Shown piece after piece: positions 1 to 8,471 of a stretch of DNA of 64,000 nt. The translations under genes were made by a program, and so were the position numbers. Location of the stretch: positions 1 to 64,000 of the forward strand of contig NZ_DYXC01000058.1 in NCBI RefSeq assembly GCF_020742345.1. Reading direction: 5' to 3'. The DNA is from Enteractinococcus helveticum (GTDB lineage Bacteria; Actinomycetota; Actinomycetes; Actinomycetales; Micrococcaceae). The notes beneath the pieces are model-generated. The model did no database searches and was not told the origin of the DNA. It saw only the letters and a list, made by a program, of their open reading frames with translations. The stretch's first letter is position 1. Every line of letters begins with the position of its first letter.

Positions 1-193
1 TGACCAATAATCCGGCCAGATACATGGCAACGGGGCCGGCAGAGCGTACCAATCCGGTTGATACTTGCCAGGCGGCAGCTAGCACGGCGTCGACATCGTC
101 GGCTTTCAGCGGTTCCAGGCCGAGCTCTTCGGCCGCGTGCTGGGCCCAAGCGGTCAGCTCGGCCAAGTCCGAAGTGTCATCTTGATTGCCCAT
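1..193 (-). CDS. DUF6457 domain protein, 3' end outside window
   Basis: This is the N-terminal 64 codons of a gene that runs off the left edge. It begins MGNQDDTSDLAELTAWAQ and continues with AAWQVSTGLVRSAGP and MYLAGLL. That pattern, a short acidic start followed by an 'AxxVxxGVxRPAxPxxxFLAG'-like helix, is what I know from DUF6457. In actinobacteria this domain is often fused to, or next to, MobA-type molybdopterin nucleotidyltransferases. A molybdenum-cofactor role would suit the formate dehydrogenase genes further right, but that link is inference. The ATG at 191-193 is the only good start in this frame. Confidence 0.6.
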   Translation of the reverse strand, partial: MGNQDDTSDLAELTAWAQHAAEELGLEPLKADDVDAVLAAAWQVSTGLVRSAGPVAMYLAGLLV

Positions 194-228
194 AGAGCTA
201 GCTTAGCCAATGCCAGTACCCGTGACGA

Positions 229-257
229 CGCCCAGCAACCGGGATGGTTGCCGGGCG
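229..257 (-). terminator. Hairpin downstream of hpaI
   Basis: CGCCCAGCAACC, a GGGAT loop, then GGTTGCCGGGCG: 12 positions with one mismatch, placed 26 bases after the hpaI stop. There is no T-run on the minus strand, so it is at best a weak intrinsic terminator of the hpaH-hpaI transcript. Confidence 0.35.
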
Positions 258-282
258 CGGTTGCTATCAGCAGTGATTGGCG

Positions 283-1095
283 TTAGTAGCTGGTGGTGGC
301 TGTATCTACGGTGGTCCACTTGGCTGCGAGTTGTTCGGTTGCGCGAGCCAGCAGGGCGACGTCGGCACCAACGTTGACGAAGTCTGCACCGGCGTCAACA
401 TAGTCTTGGGCCTGATCGGGGTTGAATGCGTTGACTCCGGCAAACACTCCGGCGGCCTTGGCCTTGGCGATGACATGCTTGGCGGCAGCAACCACATCCG
501 GGTGGTTTTGTTCACCGGTGTATCCCATGGACGCTGACAGATCCGAGGGGCCAATGAAGATCCCGTCAATGCCGGTCACCGCCAGGATCTCGTCGAGGTT
601 TTCGAGTGCCTCGGCGGTTTCGATCTGGATGGTCAGAGTGATGGTTTCACGGGCGGTGGCCAGGTAATCCGGGTACCGACCCCAGGCTCCGGAACGAGCC
701 AGGGCTGAGCCGATGCCGCGCACACCTTCTGGTGGGTAGGCTACGGCTGCGGCGGCCTTGCGGGCGTCGTCGGCGGTGAAGATCATGGGGATGATCAGCG
801 ACTGAGCGCCTAGATCCAGGTACTGTTTGATCAGGGTCGTGTTGTTTTCCGGGATGCGCACGACCGGGATTGGCTCGTACCCGGCGATGGCACGCAGCTG
901 GGCTTGGACGGATTCTAGGCTCAGTGGGGAGTGCTCGGCGTCGATGAGCAAGTAGTCCATGCCGGCACCTGCAACAATTTCGGCGATGCCGGCGTCACCG
1001 GAGGACAAGAACATGCCGGCGGCGGCACGGCTGCGGGCTGCTTTTGCGTCGTCGGTGAAGAGGGTTTTGAATGATGGGCGCGGGGTGAGGGGCAC
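283..1095 (-). CDS. hpaI: 4-hydroxy-2-oxoheptanedioate aldolase
   Basis: Class II pyruvate aldolase of the HpcH/HpaI family (270 aa). It would cleave 4-hydroxy-2-oxoheptanedioate to pyruvate and succinate semialdehyde, the last step of the homoprotocatechuate meta-cleavage route in the cytoplasm. Visible family motifs are GMFLSSGD, DAEHSPLS (metal/substrate loop), QSLIIPMIFT, GVRGIGSALARS, QIET and GIDGIFIGPSDLSASMG; together they cover the whole TIM barrel. The start is GTG at 1093-1095, supported by AAGGAG seven bases upstream. It follows hpaH by 29 bases, so the two are one operon. The related HpcH/GarL aldolases act on other 2-keto acids, but the hydratase next door and the hpa genes at 20-25 kb favour HpaI. 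Confidence 0.9.
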   Translation of the reverse strand: MPLTPRPSFKTLFTDDAKAARSRAAAGMFLSSGDAGIAEIVAGAGMDYLLIDAEHSPLSLESVQAQLRAIAGYEPIPVVRIPENNTTLIKQYLDLGAQSLIIPMIFTADDARKAAAAVAYPPEGVRGIGSALARSGAWGRYPDYLATARETITLTIQIETAEALENLDEILAVTGIDGIFIGPSDLSASMGYTGEQNHPDVVAAAKHVIAKAKAAGVFAGVNAFNPDQAQDYVDAGADFVNVGADVALLARATEQLAAKWTTVDTATTSY

Positions 1096-1124
1096 GTGAA
1101 GTCTCCTTGGTCGTCGTCTGGGGT

Positions 1125-1910
1125 TTATTCGAACTGAACCGAGATGGAGCCCAGCGGACCGAAATCGGCGTAGACGGTATCGCCTTCATAGACCCACATG
1201 TAGCGGGTGAATGAACCGGCCAGGATAATTTCGTCGGCTTCCAGGTAGTCGTCGTGCCCGGCCAGCCGGTTGGCCAGCCAGTGCACACCGTTGGCCGGGT
1301 GGCCCAGGATGCCTGCGGACATGCCGGTTTCGATGATTTCTTGGTTGCGGTATAGGGCACCGCCCAGCCAGTGGAGATCGACGTCGTCGGGTTTGACCGG
1401 TTTGCCACCCAGCACCATGGCGCCCAGGGCGGCGTTATCCGAAATGGTGTCGGTAATGGTGCGGCCTTCCATCTCGATGTGGGCGTCGAGGACCTCGAGC
1501 GCCGGGGTGACATATTCGGTGGCGCGTAATACGTCGAAGATGTTGGCGTTGGGGCCGCGGATATCGTCTTTGAGAACGAAGGCCAGTTCGATTTCGATGC
1601 GCGGGTGGGTATATTTTTTCCACTCGAATACGTGACCGGATTCGAAGACCTGGTCGTCAAAGATGACCCCGTAGTCGGGTTCGTCAATGCCGGTTGCGGC
1701 CTGCATGGCCTTGGACGTGAGCCCAATTTTGTGGCCAATTTTGCGGCGTCCGGATTCGATTTGGCGCTCGGCCCAGATTCTTTGGATGGCGTAGGAATCT
1801 TCGATAACCATTTCGGGGTAGCGCTTGGTCAACAGTGGGACCGGTTTGCGGTCAAGATTGGCCTGGTGTAGCTCGTCAGCGATTTTGACGTGTGTTTCGT
1901 GGTCTAACAT
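1125..1910 (-). CDS. hpaH: 2-oxo-hept-4-ene-1,7-dioate hydratase
   Basis: Member of the MhpD/HpaH hydratase branch of the fumarylacetoacetate-hydrolase superfamily (261 aa, normal length). It would add water to 2-oxohept-4-ene-1,7-dioate to give the substrate of HpaI. Motifs seen: KIGHKIGLTSKAMQ near residue 60, EPDYGVIFDD, the acidic metal site IEIELAFVLKDD near residue 107, ALEVLDAH and GHPANGVHWLANRL. The ATG at 1908-1910 has AAAGGAG with a good spacer. It is the first gene of the hpaH-hpaI operon; a palindrome shared with the hpaG promoter lies 34 bases upstream. Vinylpyruvate hydratases (MhpD, XylJ) are close relatives, so the substrate assignment rests on context. Confidence 0.88.
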   Translation of the reverse strand: MLDHETHVKIADELHQANLDRKPVPLLTKRYPEMVIEDSYAIQRIWAERQIESGRRKIGHKIGLTSKAMQAATGIDEPDYGVIFDDQVFESGHVFEWKKYTHPRIEIELAFVLKDDIRGPNANIFDVLRATEYVTPALEVLDAHIEMEGRTITDTISDNAALGAMVLGGKPVKPDDVDLHWLGGALYRNQEIIETGMSAGILGHPANGVHWLANRLAGHDDYLEADEIILAGSFTRYMWVYEGDTVYADFGPLGSISVQFE

Positions 1911-1944
1911 CGAACTCCTTTGACATTGAACAGCCTGCTGCTAA

Positions 1945-1954
1945 TCGTATACGA
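1945..1954. promoter_or_regulatory. Candidate GntR operator upstream of hpaH
   Basis: Perfect 10-bp palindrome TCGTATACGA, identical to the one overlapping the hpaG promoter at 25250-25259. GTATAC-centred palindromes are typical operators of FCD-type GntR regulators, and such a regulator is encoded inside the hpaG operon. On the minus strand the right half also gives a -10-like TACGAT. Binding is inferred. Confidence 0.6.
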
Positions 1955-1998
1955 AACTTATTTGGGTGTGGGAGAGCTGCCGGGCTGGTCAATATTGG

Positions 1999-3792
1999 TT
2001 AGTGTCCCTTGACTTGGCGCAGGTTGCCGTCGAGGCGTTGGGTCCAGCCGCGGGCGTCTAGGTGTTCTAACAGGGGGATCAGCGTGCGCCGGGTGGTGCC
2101 CAGGGCTTGGCGGGCTTCGGCCGCGGTGAAGGGTTGGGCCAGCTGGACGAGTTCGCGCATGGCCAGGGCCGGGGTTTTGGGGTGTAGCACAATATTATCG
2201 GCTAGGCGCAGTAGGCGCTGTTGGTGGGCGGCCGCGGCCAGTTCCTTATCACCCAGGCCCAGTTGTGCCAGCTCATCGGCGGTGGGGGCGGTAAATGGTT
2301 CGGCGACCAAGCGTTGTTCCAGGGTAGCAATGGCGGTCTCGGCCGCTCCCAGGGTTGGTTTCAGGCCCGGGTCGGTCACCCTGCCGTTTCGCTCAATGAG
2401 CTGTGCCTGTTCCAAAACCAGTGGCAACAGTTCACGATGCGGCAGCTCCAACTGGTGCACTGCGGCTTGTTGGGGGAGACCTCCGGCTGCCGGATCGTGG
2501 CGGTATTGTTCGGTCACAGCCTCGCGGAGCTGCTGGGCCCAAGCGTTCAGGCGCTGGCGGTGGATGAACCAGCGATCATACACCAGCACTGATGCGGCCG
2601 GTGTTTCGGGCACCGGGATGCCCATCGCAGTGACTGTCGCGTGGTCTAACGCACCGCGTCGAGCAACTTCGAGTTCCAGGTGGTTGGCTGCGGTGAGGCG
2701 CTCCAGGGTTTCGGCTCGACGTTTGGCTGCCCCACGACGACGCAGCTGGGGCGGGTCTAAGTCCAGTACGGTTGCCCCACCGGTAATTAATCGCTGGCCG
2801 GTGCCGCGCAGAATCAGCCGGTCACCAATATGGAGCGGCAGTGCGCGTTCCAGGCTCAGCCGAGCAAAATGTGTCCCGAGTGGACGGCAATGCGCATAAA
2901 CCGTGGCCGTACCGATATGGACCGAGAACTCCTGGGCCAAGTCAGTGAAATCCACGCCCGGGGTGCCCGCAACATCAATGACCTCTGTGTGAAACCACGC
3001 TTCCGGGGTTACCAAGACGTCCCCGCGTGTGAGCTCGGCGACGTCCACACCTCGCAGATTCACCGCGGCACGCGTTACCGGTGTGAGGACATTTGCTGAA
3101 CTGCCGTGACTTTGCAGATTCCGGATTGTCACCTGGGTATCGGTGCCAGCAATTTCTAGGGTGTCGTTGACCCGAAGGGTGCCGGCGGCCAGTGTCCCGG
3201 TCACCACGGTGCCGGCACCTTTGACCGCAAAACGACGATCAACCCAGTACCTGATAGGTGCCGAGGTATCGGGGGAGGGGACCCCGCCGAGGAGGTTATC
3301 AAGCTCATGCCGGAGGGCATCGAGCCCGGTGCCCTTTCGTGCCGACGTCGCAATAATCGGAGCATCGGCCAGGACAGTGCCGGATAACTCGTCACGGATT
3401 TGCTGGGTCACAAGCTCCACGTTGTCCGGTGCCAGATCAAGTTTCGAAATAACAACCAGCCCGGCGTCGATTCCCAGGGCAGCGATGGCATCGCGGTGCT
3501 CAGAAGTCTGGGCGGACCAGCCATCATCAGCCGACACCACCAGACACACAATTGGTGCCGGGCCGAGCCCGGCGAGCATATTGCCCAGAAACCGTTCGTG
3601 GCCGGGAACATCAACAAATGACACTGATCGACCGGAGGCTAGGGTCATTTCGGCAAATCCCAAGTCGATGGTCAGGCCGCGCTGGCGTTCCTCATCCCAG
3701 CGGTCGGGTTCGGTTCCGGTCAAGGCACGCACGAGTGCTGACTTACCATGATCCACGTGGCCGGCCGTGGCAACCACGAACCGTTCAGTCAC
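1999..3792 (-). CDS. selB: Selenocysteine-specific elongation factor SelB
   Basis: Translation GTPase (597 aa) that brings Sec-tRNA(Sec) to the ribosome at UGA codons followed by a SECIS hairpin. The GTP-binding motifs are clear: GHVDHGKSAL (residues 11-20), DVPGHERF and SKLD. EF-Tu-like beta-barrel domains follow, and the C-terminal third has the winged-helix character that SelB uses to bind the SECIS. I chose GTG at 3790-3792 because GAGGTGG lies just ahead of it and it sits right before the GHVDHGK loop. An ATG 21 bases further up is possible. The gene overlaps the selA stop by 8 bases, so translation is probably coupled. Its client in this window is the formate dehydrogenase at 8.5-11.7 kb. 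Confidence 0.93.
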   Translation of the reverse strand: MTERFVVATAGHVDHGKSALVRALTGTEPDRWDEERQRGLTIDLGFAEMTLASGRSVSFVDVPGHERFLGNMLAGLGPAPIVCLVVSADDGWSAQTSEHRDAIAALGIDAGLVVISKLDLAPDNVELVTQQIRDELSGTVLADAPIIATSARKGTGLDALRHELDNLLGGVPSPDTSAPIRYWVDRRFAVKGAGTVVTGTLAAGTLRVNDTLEIAGTDTQVTIRNLQSHGSSANVLTPVTRAAVNLRGVDVAELTRGDVLVTPEAWFHTEVIDVAGTPGVDFTDLAQEFSVHIGTATVYAHCRPLGTHFARLSLERALPLHIGDRLILRGTGQRLITGGATVLDLDPPQLRRRGAAKRRAETLERLTAANHLELEVARRGALDHATVTAMGIPVPETPAASVLVYDRWFIHRQRLNAWAQQLREAVTEQYRHDPAAGGLPQQAAVHQLELPHRELLPLVLEQAQLIERNGRVTDPGLKPTLGAAETAIATLEQRLVAEPFTAPTADELAQLGLGDKELAAAAHQQRLLRLADNIVLHPKTPALAMRELVQLAQPFTAAEARQALGTTRRTLIPLLEHLDARGWTQRLDGNLRQVKGH

Positions 3793-5107
3793 GAGGCGCC
3801 ACCTCATCGGCAACCTCGCGGAGCCGCCGCAGAATCATGTGGTCCTGTTCGGCAGGCACGCAGCGCAGGTCGATCAGACACCGACCCTCGGCTACCCGCG
3901 GCAGAATGGCTGGAAACCCAATCCGCAATGGTTGGGCGTAGGATTCGGGCAGGCTAATCGCCCAGCCGGGCAGGGGAACTCCGGCGCCACCGCCACCACC
4001 GACTCGACCGTCGTGGGCAACCACCTCGGCACCCAGCTCTTGGGCGATGCGTTCACTGCGCTTACGCAGTACCTGGGGGTCAGCGTGCACCGCGTCGTGA
4101 ATCGGTGTGGAAGGCGAATTCAATGTTGCCTCCAGTGCGGCCAGGGTGAATTTATCGGCTCGAAAGGCTCGTGCCAGCGGATGCTTGGCCAGTTGTTGAA
4201 TGATCTGGGTTTTACCCAGCAGGATCCCGGCCTGCGGGCCGCCTAAGAGTTTATCGCCGCTGGCAAGTACGACGTCGGCGCCGTCGCGCAGCGCTGCCGA
4301 CATGGTTGGTTCATCAGTCAGGACGTCATCCGCCTCCACCAGCCCCGAGCCGACATCCACAATTAACGGCACGTTGTGCTCATGGGCTAGCCGCGCAAGC
4401 TCTTTGATGCCAACCGCGGCATTAAACCCACCGATCCAGTAATTCGACGGGTGCACCTTCAGTAGCGCACCGGTGCGCTCGGTCATCGCGTTGCGGTAAT
4501 CATCCAGATTGGTGCGGTTCGTGGTACCAACTTCGGCCAATTCCACTCCGGTGGATACCATCAGATCGGGTAGCCGGAACCCTGCACCGATCTCGACCAG
4601 CTCCCCACGGCTGATCACCACCTCCGGCAGGTCACGCGCGACTGACAGGGTGGTGGTTGCCAGTGATAGCGCGGCGGCACCATTATTGACCACGAGCGCA
4701 TCTTCGGCGTCCGGCACCGCAGAAAGTAGGGCGGCTTTCGTCCACGTGCCACGCTTTGAGCGTTTCCCATCGCGCAGATCAAGCTCCAAATCCACGTAAC
4801 CCGCGGCGGTGCTGAGCGCGTCGCGCGCGGCATCAGACAGCGGAGCGCGCCCAAGATTGGTATGGATAATGACGCCGGTGGCATTGAGCACCGAAGACAA
4901 TCGGGTTGGCGACAGCGTACTGAGGCGATGGATGATGGTGGGTGCGACGTCGTCGGGGGACAGCTCGCCGTGCCGGGCATCGTTTTGCGTCTCGGTGATG
5001 ACGCGTCGAATGACATGCGGTGCCAGTCGGTCTGTGGTCGCCTGTACTTCGGGCAGGGCAAGCAGACGGTCGGTCGAGGGAATCGCGCGGCGCGGATCTG
5101 CGGCCAC
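3785..5107 (-). CDS. selA: L-seryl-tRNA(Sec) selenium transferase
   Basis: PLP enzyme (440 aa) that converts Ser-tRNA(Sec) to Sec-tRNA(Sec) using selenophosphate. Diagnostic stretches are NATGVIIHTNLGRAPLS, NNGAAALSL, VEIGAGFRLPD, VGTTNRT, KVHPSNYWIGGF and the PLP-lysine segment ASGDKLLGGPQAG near residue 286. Length matches bacterial SelA. Start: TTG (5110) and GTG (5107) are both in frame; AAAGGA is 7 bases from the GTG and only 4 from the TTG, so GTG is preferred. It lies about 30 bases after the tRNA-Sec gene on the same strand and overlaps selB, giving the operon order selC-selA-selB. Confidence 0.94.
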   Translation of the reverse strand: MAADPRRAIPSTDRLLALPEVQATTDRLAPHVIRRVITETQNDARHGELSPDDVAPTIIHRLSTLSPTRLSSVLNATGVIIHTNLGRAPLSDAARDALSTAAGYVDLELDLRDGKRSKRGTWTKAALLSAVPDAEDALVVNNGAAALSLATTTLSVARDLPEVVISRGELVEIGAGFRLPDLMVSTGVELAEVGTTNRTNLDDYRNAMTERTGALLKVHPSNYWIGGFNAAVGIKELARLAHEHNVPLIVDVGSGLVEADDVLTDEPTMSAALRDGADVVLASGDKLLGGPQAGILLGKTQIIQQLAKHPLARAFRADKFTLAALEATLNSPSTPIHDAVHADPQVLRKRSERIAQELGAEVVAHDGRVGGGGGAGVPLPGWAISLPESYAQPLRIGFPAILPRVAEGRCLIDLRCVPAEQDHMILRRLREVADEVAPRD

Positions 5108-5140
5108 CAAACGGTCCTTTCATCGCACATCGGACGGTTC

Positions 5141-5236
5141 TGGCGGAGGCGGACGGGAATCGAACCCGCCAGACCAAGCTACTTGGTCTCGTCGGTTTTG
5201 AAGACCGCGGGGACCACCAGGAACCCTGACGCCTCC
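5141..5236 (-). tRNA. selC: tRNA-Sec, anticodon TCA
   Basis: 96 bases including an encoded CCA. Read on the minus strand, the acceptor GGAGGCG pairs with CGCCTCC, followed by discriminator G and CCA. The anticodon loop is CTTCAAA with TCA in the centre. The long variable arm is a perfect 8-bp hairpin (AGACCAAG-TAG-CTTGGTCT), and the T arm contains GGGTTCGATTCCC. The long variable arm and TCA anticodon identify a selenocysteine tRNA. The eighth acceptor position expected for bacterial tRNA-Sec is T against C here, i.e. unpaired in this simple alignment. It lies just upstream of selA in the same direction. Confidence 0.95.
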
Positions 5237-5322
5237 AAAATCTCAAACTATCATGTTTGTTTTGTCTGCCCCAATGTTGAGTGCTTCTGTCACTGATGCT
5301 GGCATATTCCTATACTGGGGGC

Positions 5323-6327
5323 ATGTCTGAAATTTTAGAACCCACCACGCTTCCACGATTAACCACAACGGCTTCCGGCGGCGGGTGCGCCTGCAAAATC
5401 CCGCCCGGTGAACTTGAAGCAGCCGTGGCACAGCTTGCCGGCCAAGACCATGACCACGTGATTGTTGGAGTTGATGACGGCGATGACGCTGCTGCTGTCC
5501 GTTTGGATGGGGAGACCGCGATCCTGTCGACCGCAGATTTTTTCACTCCTGTTGTCGACTCGGCTTATGACTGGGGGCGGATTGCTGCAGCTAATGCGAT
5601 CAGCGATATTTATGCGATGGGTGGCAGCCCGATTGTTGCCATTAACCTGATGGGTTGGCCACGCGGTGTTCTGCCAGCCGAGCTGATGTCGGAAGTCCTC
5701 GCCGGCGGGCTGGCTGTTGGGACAGCAGCCGGTTGCCCGGTGATTGGCGGGCATACGGTTGATGATCCAGAACCCAAATACGGGATGGCTGTCACCGGTG
5801 TCGCAAAAGTTGATCAGCTGATGCGCAATGATGCCGCTGAAGCCGGATTGCCGCTGACGCTGACCAAACCGATCGGTCTGGGATTGTTGAATAACCGCCA
5901 TAAGGCCACCGGGGAAGTCTTTGAGGAAGCCATCGAGACGATGACGACGTTGAATAAGGCGGCTGCCGAACAGGCTGTTGCTGCAGGGATTACAGCGGCA
6001 ACGGATGTGACTGGGTTCGGCTTGCTTGGCCACCTGTACAAGATGATGCGGGCGTCAGGAACCGGTGCTGTGATCGACCGGAATGCTGTCCCGTTGGTTG
6101 ATGGTGCAGCCGAAGCTCTGCGTGATGGGTATGTTTCTGGTGGCACTCGCCGAAACCTTGACTGGGTTGCTCCCAACATTGAAGCAGCCGATGGGGTCAC
6201 CGAAGAGGACCTGCTGGTGCTGGCCGATGCCCAGACATCGGGTGGTCTGCTGGTTGTCGGCGAATTGCCCGGCTACCCGGTCATCGGCTACACGACGAAC
6301 CGGGCAGGGACCGTTGAGGTTCGCTAA
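5323..6327 (+). CDS. selD: Selenide, water dikinase
   Basis: Makes selenophosphate from selenide and ATP, the selenium donor for SelA. The N-terminal glycine-rich segment carries GGGCACKIPPGE with Cys22, Cys24 and Lys25 (numbering from the ATG at 5323). These correspond to the E. coli catalytic Cys17/Lys20 region; the catalytic position here is Cys, so SelD is not itself a selenoprotein. GVDDGDDAA, ANAISDIYAMGG, GGHTVDDPEPKYGMAVTG, TDVTGFGLLGH and QTSGGLL are standard SelD blocks. The length, 334 aa, is normal. A GTG 42 bases upstream is also in frame, but the ATG better fits the family N-terminus. The gene is divergent from selC-selA-selB and its stop overlaps that of the convergent nrfD gene by 4 bases. 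Confidence 0.94.
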   Translation: MSEILEPTTLPRLTTTASGGGCACKIPPGELEAAVAQLAGQDHDHVIVGVDDGDDAAAVRLDGETAILSTADFFTPVVDSAYDWGRIAAANAISDIYAMGGSPIVAINLMGWPRGVLPAELMSEVLAGGLAVGTAAGCPVIGGHTVDDPEPKYGMAVTGVAKVDQLMRNDAAEAGLPLTLTKPIGLGLLNNRHKATGEVFEEAIETMTTLNKAAAEQAVAAGITAATDVTGFGLLGHLYKMMRASGTGAVIDRNAVPLVDGAAEALRDGYVSGGTRRNLDWVAPNIEAADGVTEEDLLVLADAQTSGGLLVVGELPGYPVIGYTTNRAGTVEVR

Positions 6328-7421
6328 CCGACCGTCGTGATGGAGTCGTCGACGATGCCCTGAGCTCGACGAGCTGCTAATCGATCGCGTTGTGGTTCAA
6401 CGACGTGGCGTGGATCCTTGGTCGAGTTGATCCCGGCTTCCAGGATGGCCGAACGGGTTAGATATGATGCTGATGCAAGCGCTGCACCCGAGGCCATGGC
6501 AGCAATCCGGTTGCGACCCAGTAGTGCGGCACCAACGCCCCCTGCGATTGTGAGTGCTTGGGCCCAGCGCAGTTTGCGTGCTGGGCGTCCAGTTTGCAGG
6601 GGTTCGGCTTCCACCGGGTGCATATCGGCGGTGAGCTTTTCAGAGAAGTACAGTTCCGAAGCAGCACCGAGTGTCCCAAAGACCCGTGCCGGTCGGGTTT
6701 CTGAAGGGGGCGTGGTCAATAGTGCCATACCGGAGGACGCCATCGCGGCGGATGAGACAAATAGGTATGACATGTTGTCTTTTCCACCGTTCCAGGTTGG
6801 TACGGACGTGTCGGCTAGTAAGGCACCCGTGTAGGAGGCCAGGGGTGCTCCCATCACCGCGGCCAGTAGACCGGCAGGTTTTTCTAACGCATAGACCATC
6901 GGACGCAGTATGCCCAACGGTATCTTTTGGCCGGTCATCCGGTCGACATCAATGGCCGCGACGACACCTGCACCAACTCCAAAGGCGCTGAGAATCCAGG
7001 TGCCCATATTCATTGGGGACGCCGGCTTAAACGTGCGCATCATGTGATGGAAGCGTTCGGGACGACCAAGGTCAGCGATGAGAAATCCAGTCCCGGCAAC
7101 GGTTGCACCGAGCGCGGTCAGTCTGGTGTTTTTGCGGAGTTTGTCGAAGCCAATACGATCGGCTCCGATTGCCAGCATCGCTGACCCGCCAGCGATACCT
7201 CCCAAGAAGAGGTAGGCCGAAATTTTGTCATCCCACGGTGGTGGTTTGACGATGGGGCGACCGTAGTAGGAATCTGCGAACTCGACGTCTTCGACCATTG
7301 GCATTTCGCGGGAACCATCGCCGGCACCGCCCCCACGGCGTTGGCCGGGTGGACGATTCCGGCGTCGTTTCCGACGCGGCTCGTTTTCTGGTCGGTAAGC
7401 ATCAAAGTCAGACAGGGTCAC
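6324..7421 (-). CDS. nrfD: NrfD-type membrane subunit of formate dehydrogenase
   Basis: Quinone-interacting integral membrane subunit (365 aa). An Arg/Pro-rich cytoplasmic N-terminus (about 55 residues, PRRKRRRNRPPGQRRGGG) precedes the family block PPWDDKISAYLFLGGIAGG. Hydrophobic segments follow that suit about eight helices, with DLGRPERFHHMMRTFKP in the conserved loop near residue 130. NrfD/PsrC proteins pass electrons from the iron-sulfur subunit to menaquinone. This replaces the cytochrome b (FdnI) of enteric formate dehydrogenase-N. The start overlaps the fdhB stop by 4 bases (ATGA), so it is the last gene of fdhA-fdhB-nrfD. The basic N-terminal extension is longer than I would expect for the family. 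Confidence 0.85.
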   Translation of the reverse strand: MTLSDFDAYRPENEPRRKRRRNRPPGQRRGGGAGDGSREMPMVEDVEFADSYYGRPIVKPPPWDDKISAYLFLGGIAGGSAMLAIGADRIGFDKLRKNTRLTALGATVAGTGFLIADLGRPERFHHMMRTFKPASPMNMGTWILSAFGVGAGVVAAIDVDRMTGQKIPLGILRPMVYALEKPAGLLAAVMGAPLASYTGALLADTSVPTWNGGKDNMSYLFVSSAAMASSGMALLTTPPSETRPARVFGTLGAASELYFSEKLTADMHPVEAEPLQTGRPARKLRWAQALTIAGGVGAALLGRNRIAAMASGAALASASYLTRSAILEAGINSTKDPRHVVEPQRDRLAARRAQGIVDDSITTVG

Positions 7422-8470
7422 TTCTTGCGGGCTCCTAAAAATGCGGTCGCCGCGGCAGCTAACATACCGGCGGCAGCGATACCAACCTTTTTATACATGG
7501 ACGGCAAATCCTTGGTGGGCACCCGGGGGTCCGGTGGCAGACCGTAGACTTCAGGTTCGTCGAGTAACAAGAATACTGAGCCAATACCGCCCACCCCGTC
7601 GTTGGGATTTGCCCCGTAGAGGCGGGCTTCGGTGAGTCCTTTTTCATGCATGGCATTGACGCGTTGTTTGGCGGTGTCGACCATGTCTTCGCGATCACCG
7701 TATTTGATGGACGTCGTCGGGCAGGTTTGTGCGCAGGCTGGGGTTTGGCCATCGACCAGCCGGTCAAAGCACATGGTGCATTTATTGGCGGTGCCTTCGT
7801 TTTTGACGTTCATGGCATACCGAGAGTCAACACGGTCGGGCTTGGTGTGGATGGTCCCGGAATCACGGCGCTCAATGACACCGAAAGGACAGCCCGCGAC
7901 ACAGGTTCCGCACCCATTGCAAATATCATCCTGGACGACCACGGTACCGAATTCTGTGCGATAGAGTGCACCGGTTGGGCACACATCTAAACAGCCCGCA
8001 TACGTGCAGTGTTTGCACACATCCGAACTCATCAGCCAACGAAATTCTGGGGTGTCAGGATTTGGTGGGTTGTCGACCTTGTTTTTAATGCGTACCCCGG
8101 GTGACCCAAATTCCGGCATACCCAGGTCCTCGGTGGTATTGGGTTTGCGGGTCTCTGGAGCGCCAAATGCCGGCATTCCGAGTCCGACGAGTTTTGCCCC
8201 GGATTCGCGGGCCTTTTCGATCTGTTCTTGGCCCTGTTCGATGAACGCTACGTGACGCCACGTGTTGGCACCCAGTCCACCGGTGTTGTCGTAGGAGGAG
8301 CCGAGTATTTCCAGGTCCCCTTTCATCGGGACCTGGTTCCATTCTTTACAGGCCACCTCACAGGCTTTACACCCGATACAAATCGAGGTGTCGGTAAAGA
8401 AGGCTTTACGCTCGGTGTCTTGACCGTAGGCGTCAATTAGTTCGCCGGGGCGCTCGAGGAAATCAACCAC
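7418..8470 (-). CDS. fdhB: Formate dehydrogenase iron-sulfur (beta) subunit
   Basis: Electron-transfer subunit (350 aa) with four 4Fe-4S ferredoxin-like cysteine clusters: CIGCKACEVACKEW near residue 32, CKHCTYAGCLDVCP, CNGCGTCVAGCPFG, and CTMCFDRLVDGQTPACAQTCP. This is the pattern of FdnH/HybA-type subunits. The C-terminus has a hydrophobic helix (VGIAAAGMLAAAATAFLG) followed by RKK, so it is anchored in the membrane. An insert of about 60 residues between the first and second clusters repeats 'GMPAFG/GMPEFG'. The GTG start has CAGGAG upstream and lies one base after the fdhA stop. It links FdhA to the NrfD subunit. Confidence 0.9.
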   Translation of the reverse strand: MVDFLERPGELIDAYGQDTERKAFFTDTSICIGCKACEVACKEWNQVPMKGDLEILGSSYDNTGGLGANTWRHVAFIEQGQEQIEKARESGAKLVGLGMPAFGAPETRKPNTTEDLGMPEFGSPGVRIKNKVDNPPNPDTPEFRWLMSSDVCKHCTYAGCLDVCPTGALYRTEFGTVVVQDDICNGCGTCVAGCPFGVIERRDSGTIHTKPDRVDSRYAMNVKNEGTANKCTMCFDRLVDGQTPACAQTCPTTSIKYGDREDMVDTAKQRVNAMHEKGLTEARLYGANPNDGVGGIGSVFLLLDEPEVYGLPPDPRVPTKDLPSMYKKVGIAAAGMLAAAATAFLGARKK

Positions 8471-8471
8471 G

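Noticed and set aside
2009..2899. 296-codon ORF opposite selB
   Set aside because: Shadow of the real gene: Arg/Ser/Trp-rich antisense translation with no motif.
5141..5236. Ordinary tRNA-Ser because of the long variable arm
   Set aside because: The anticodon is TCA, and the gene lies directly ahead of selA.
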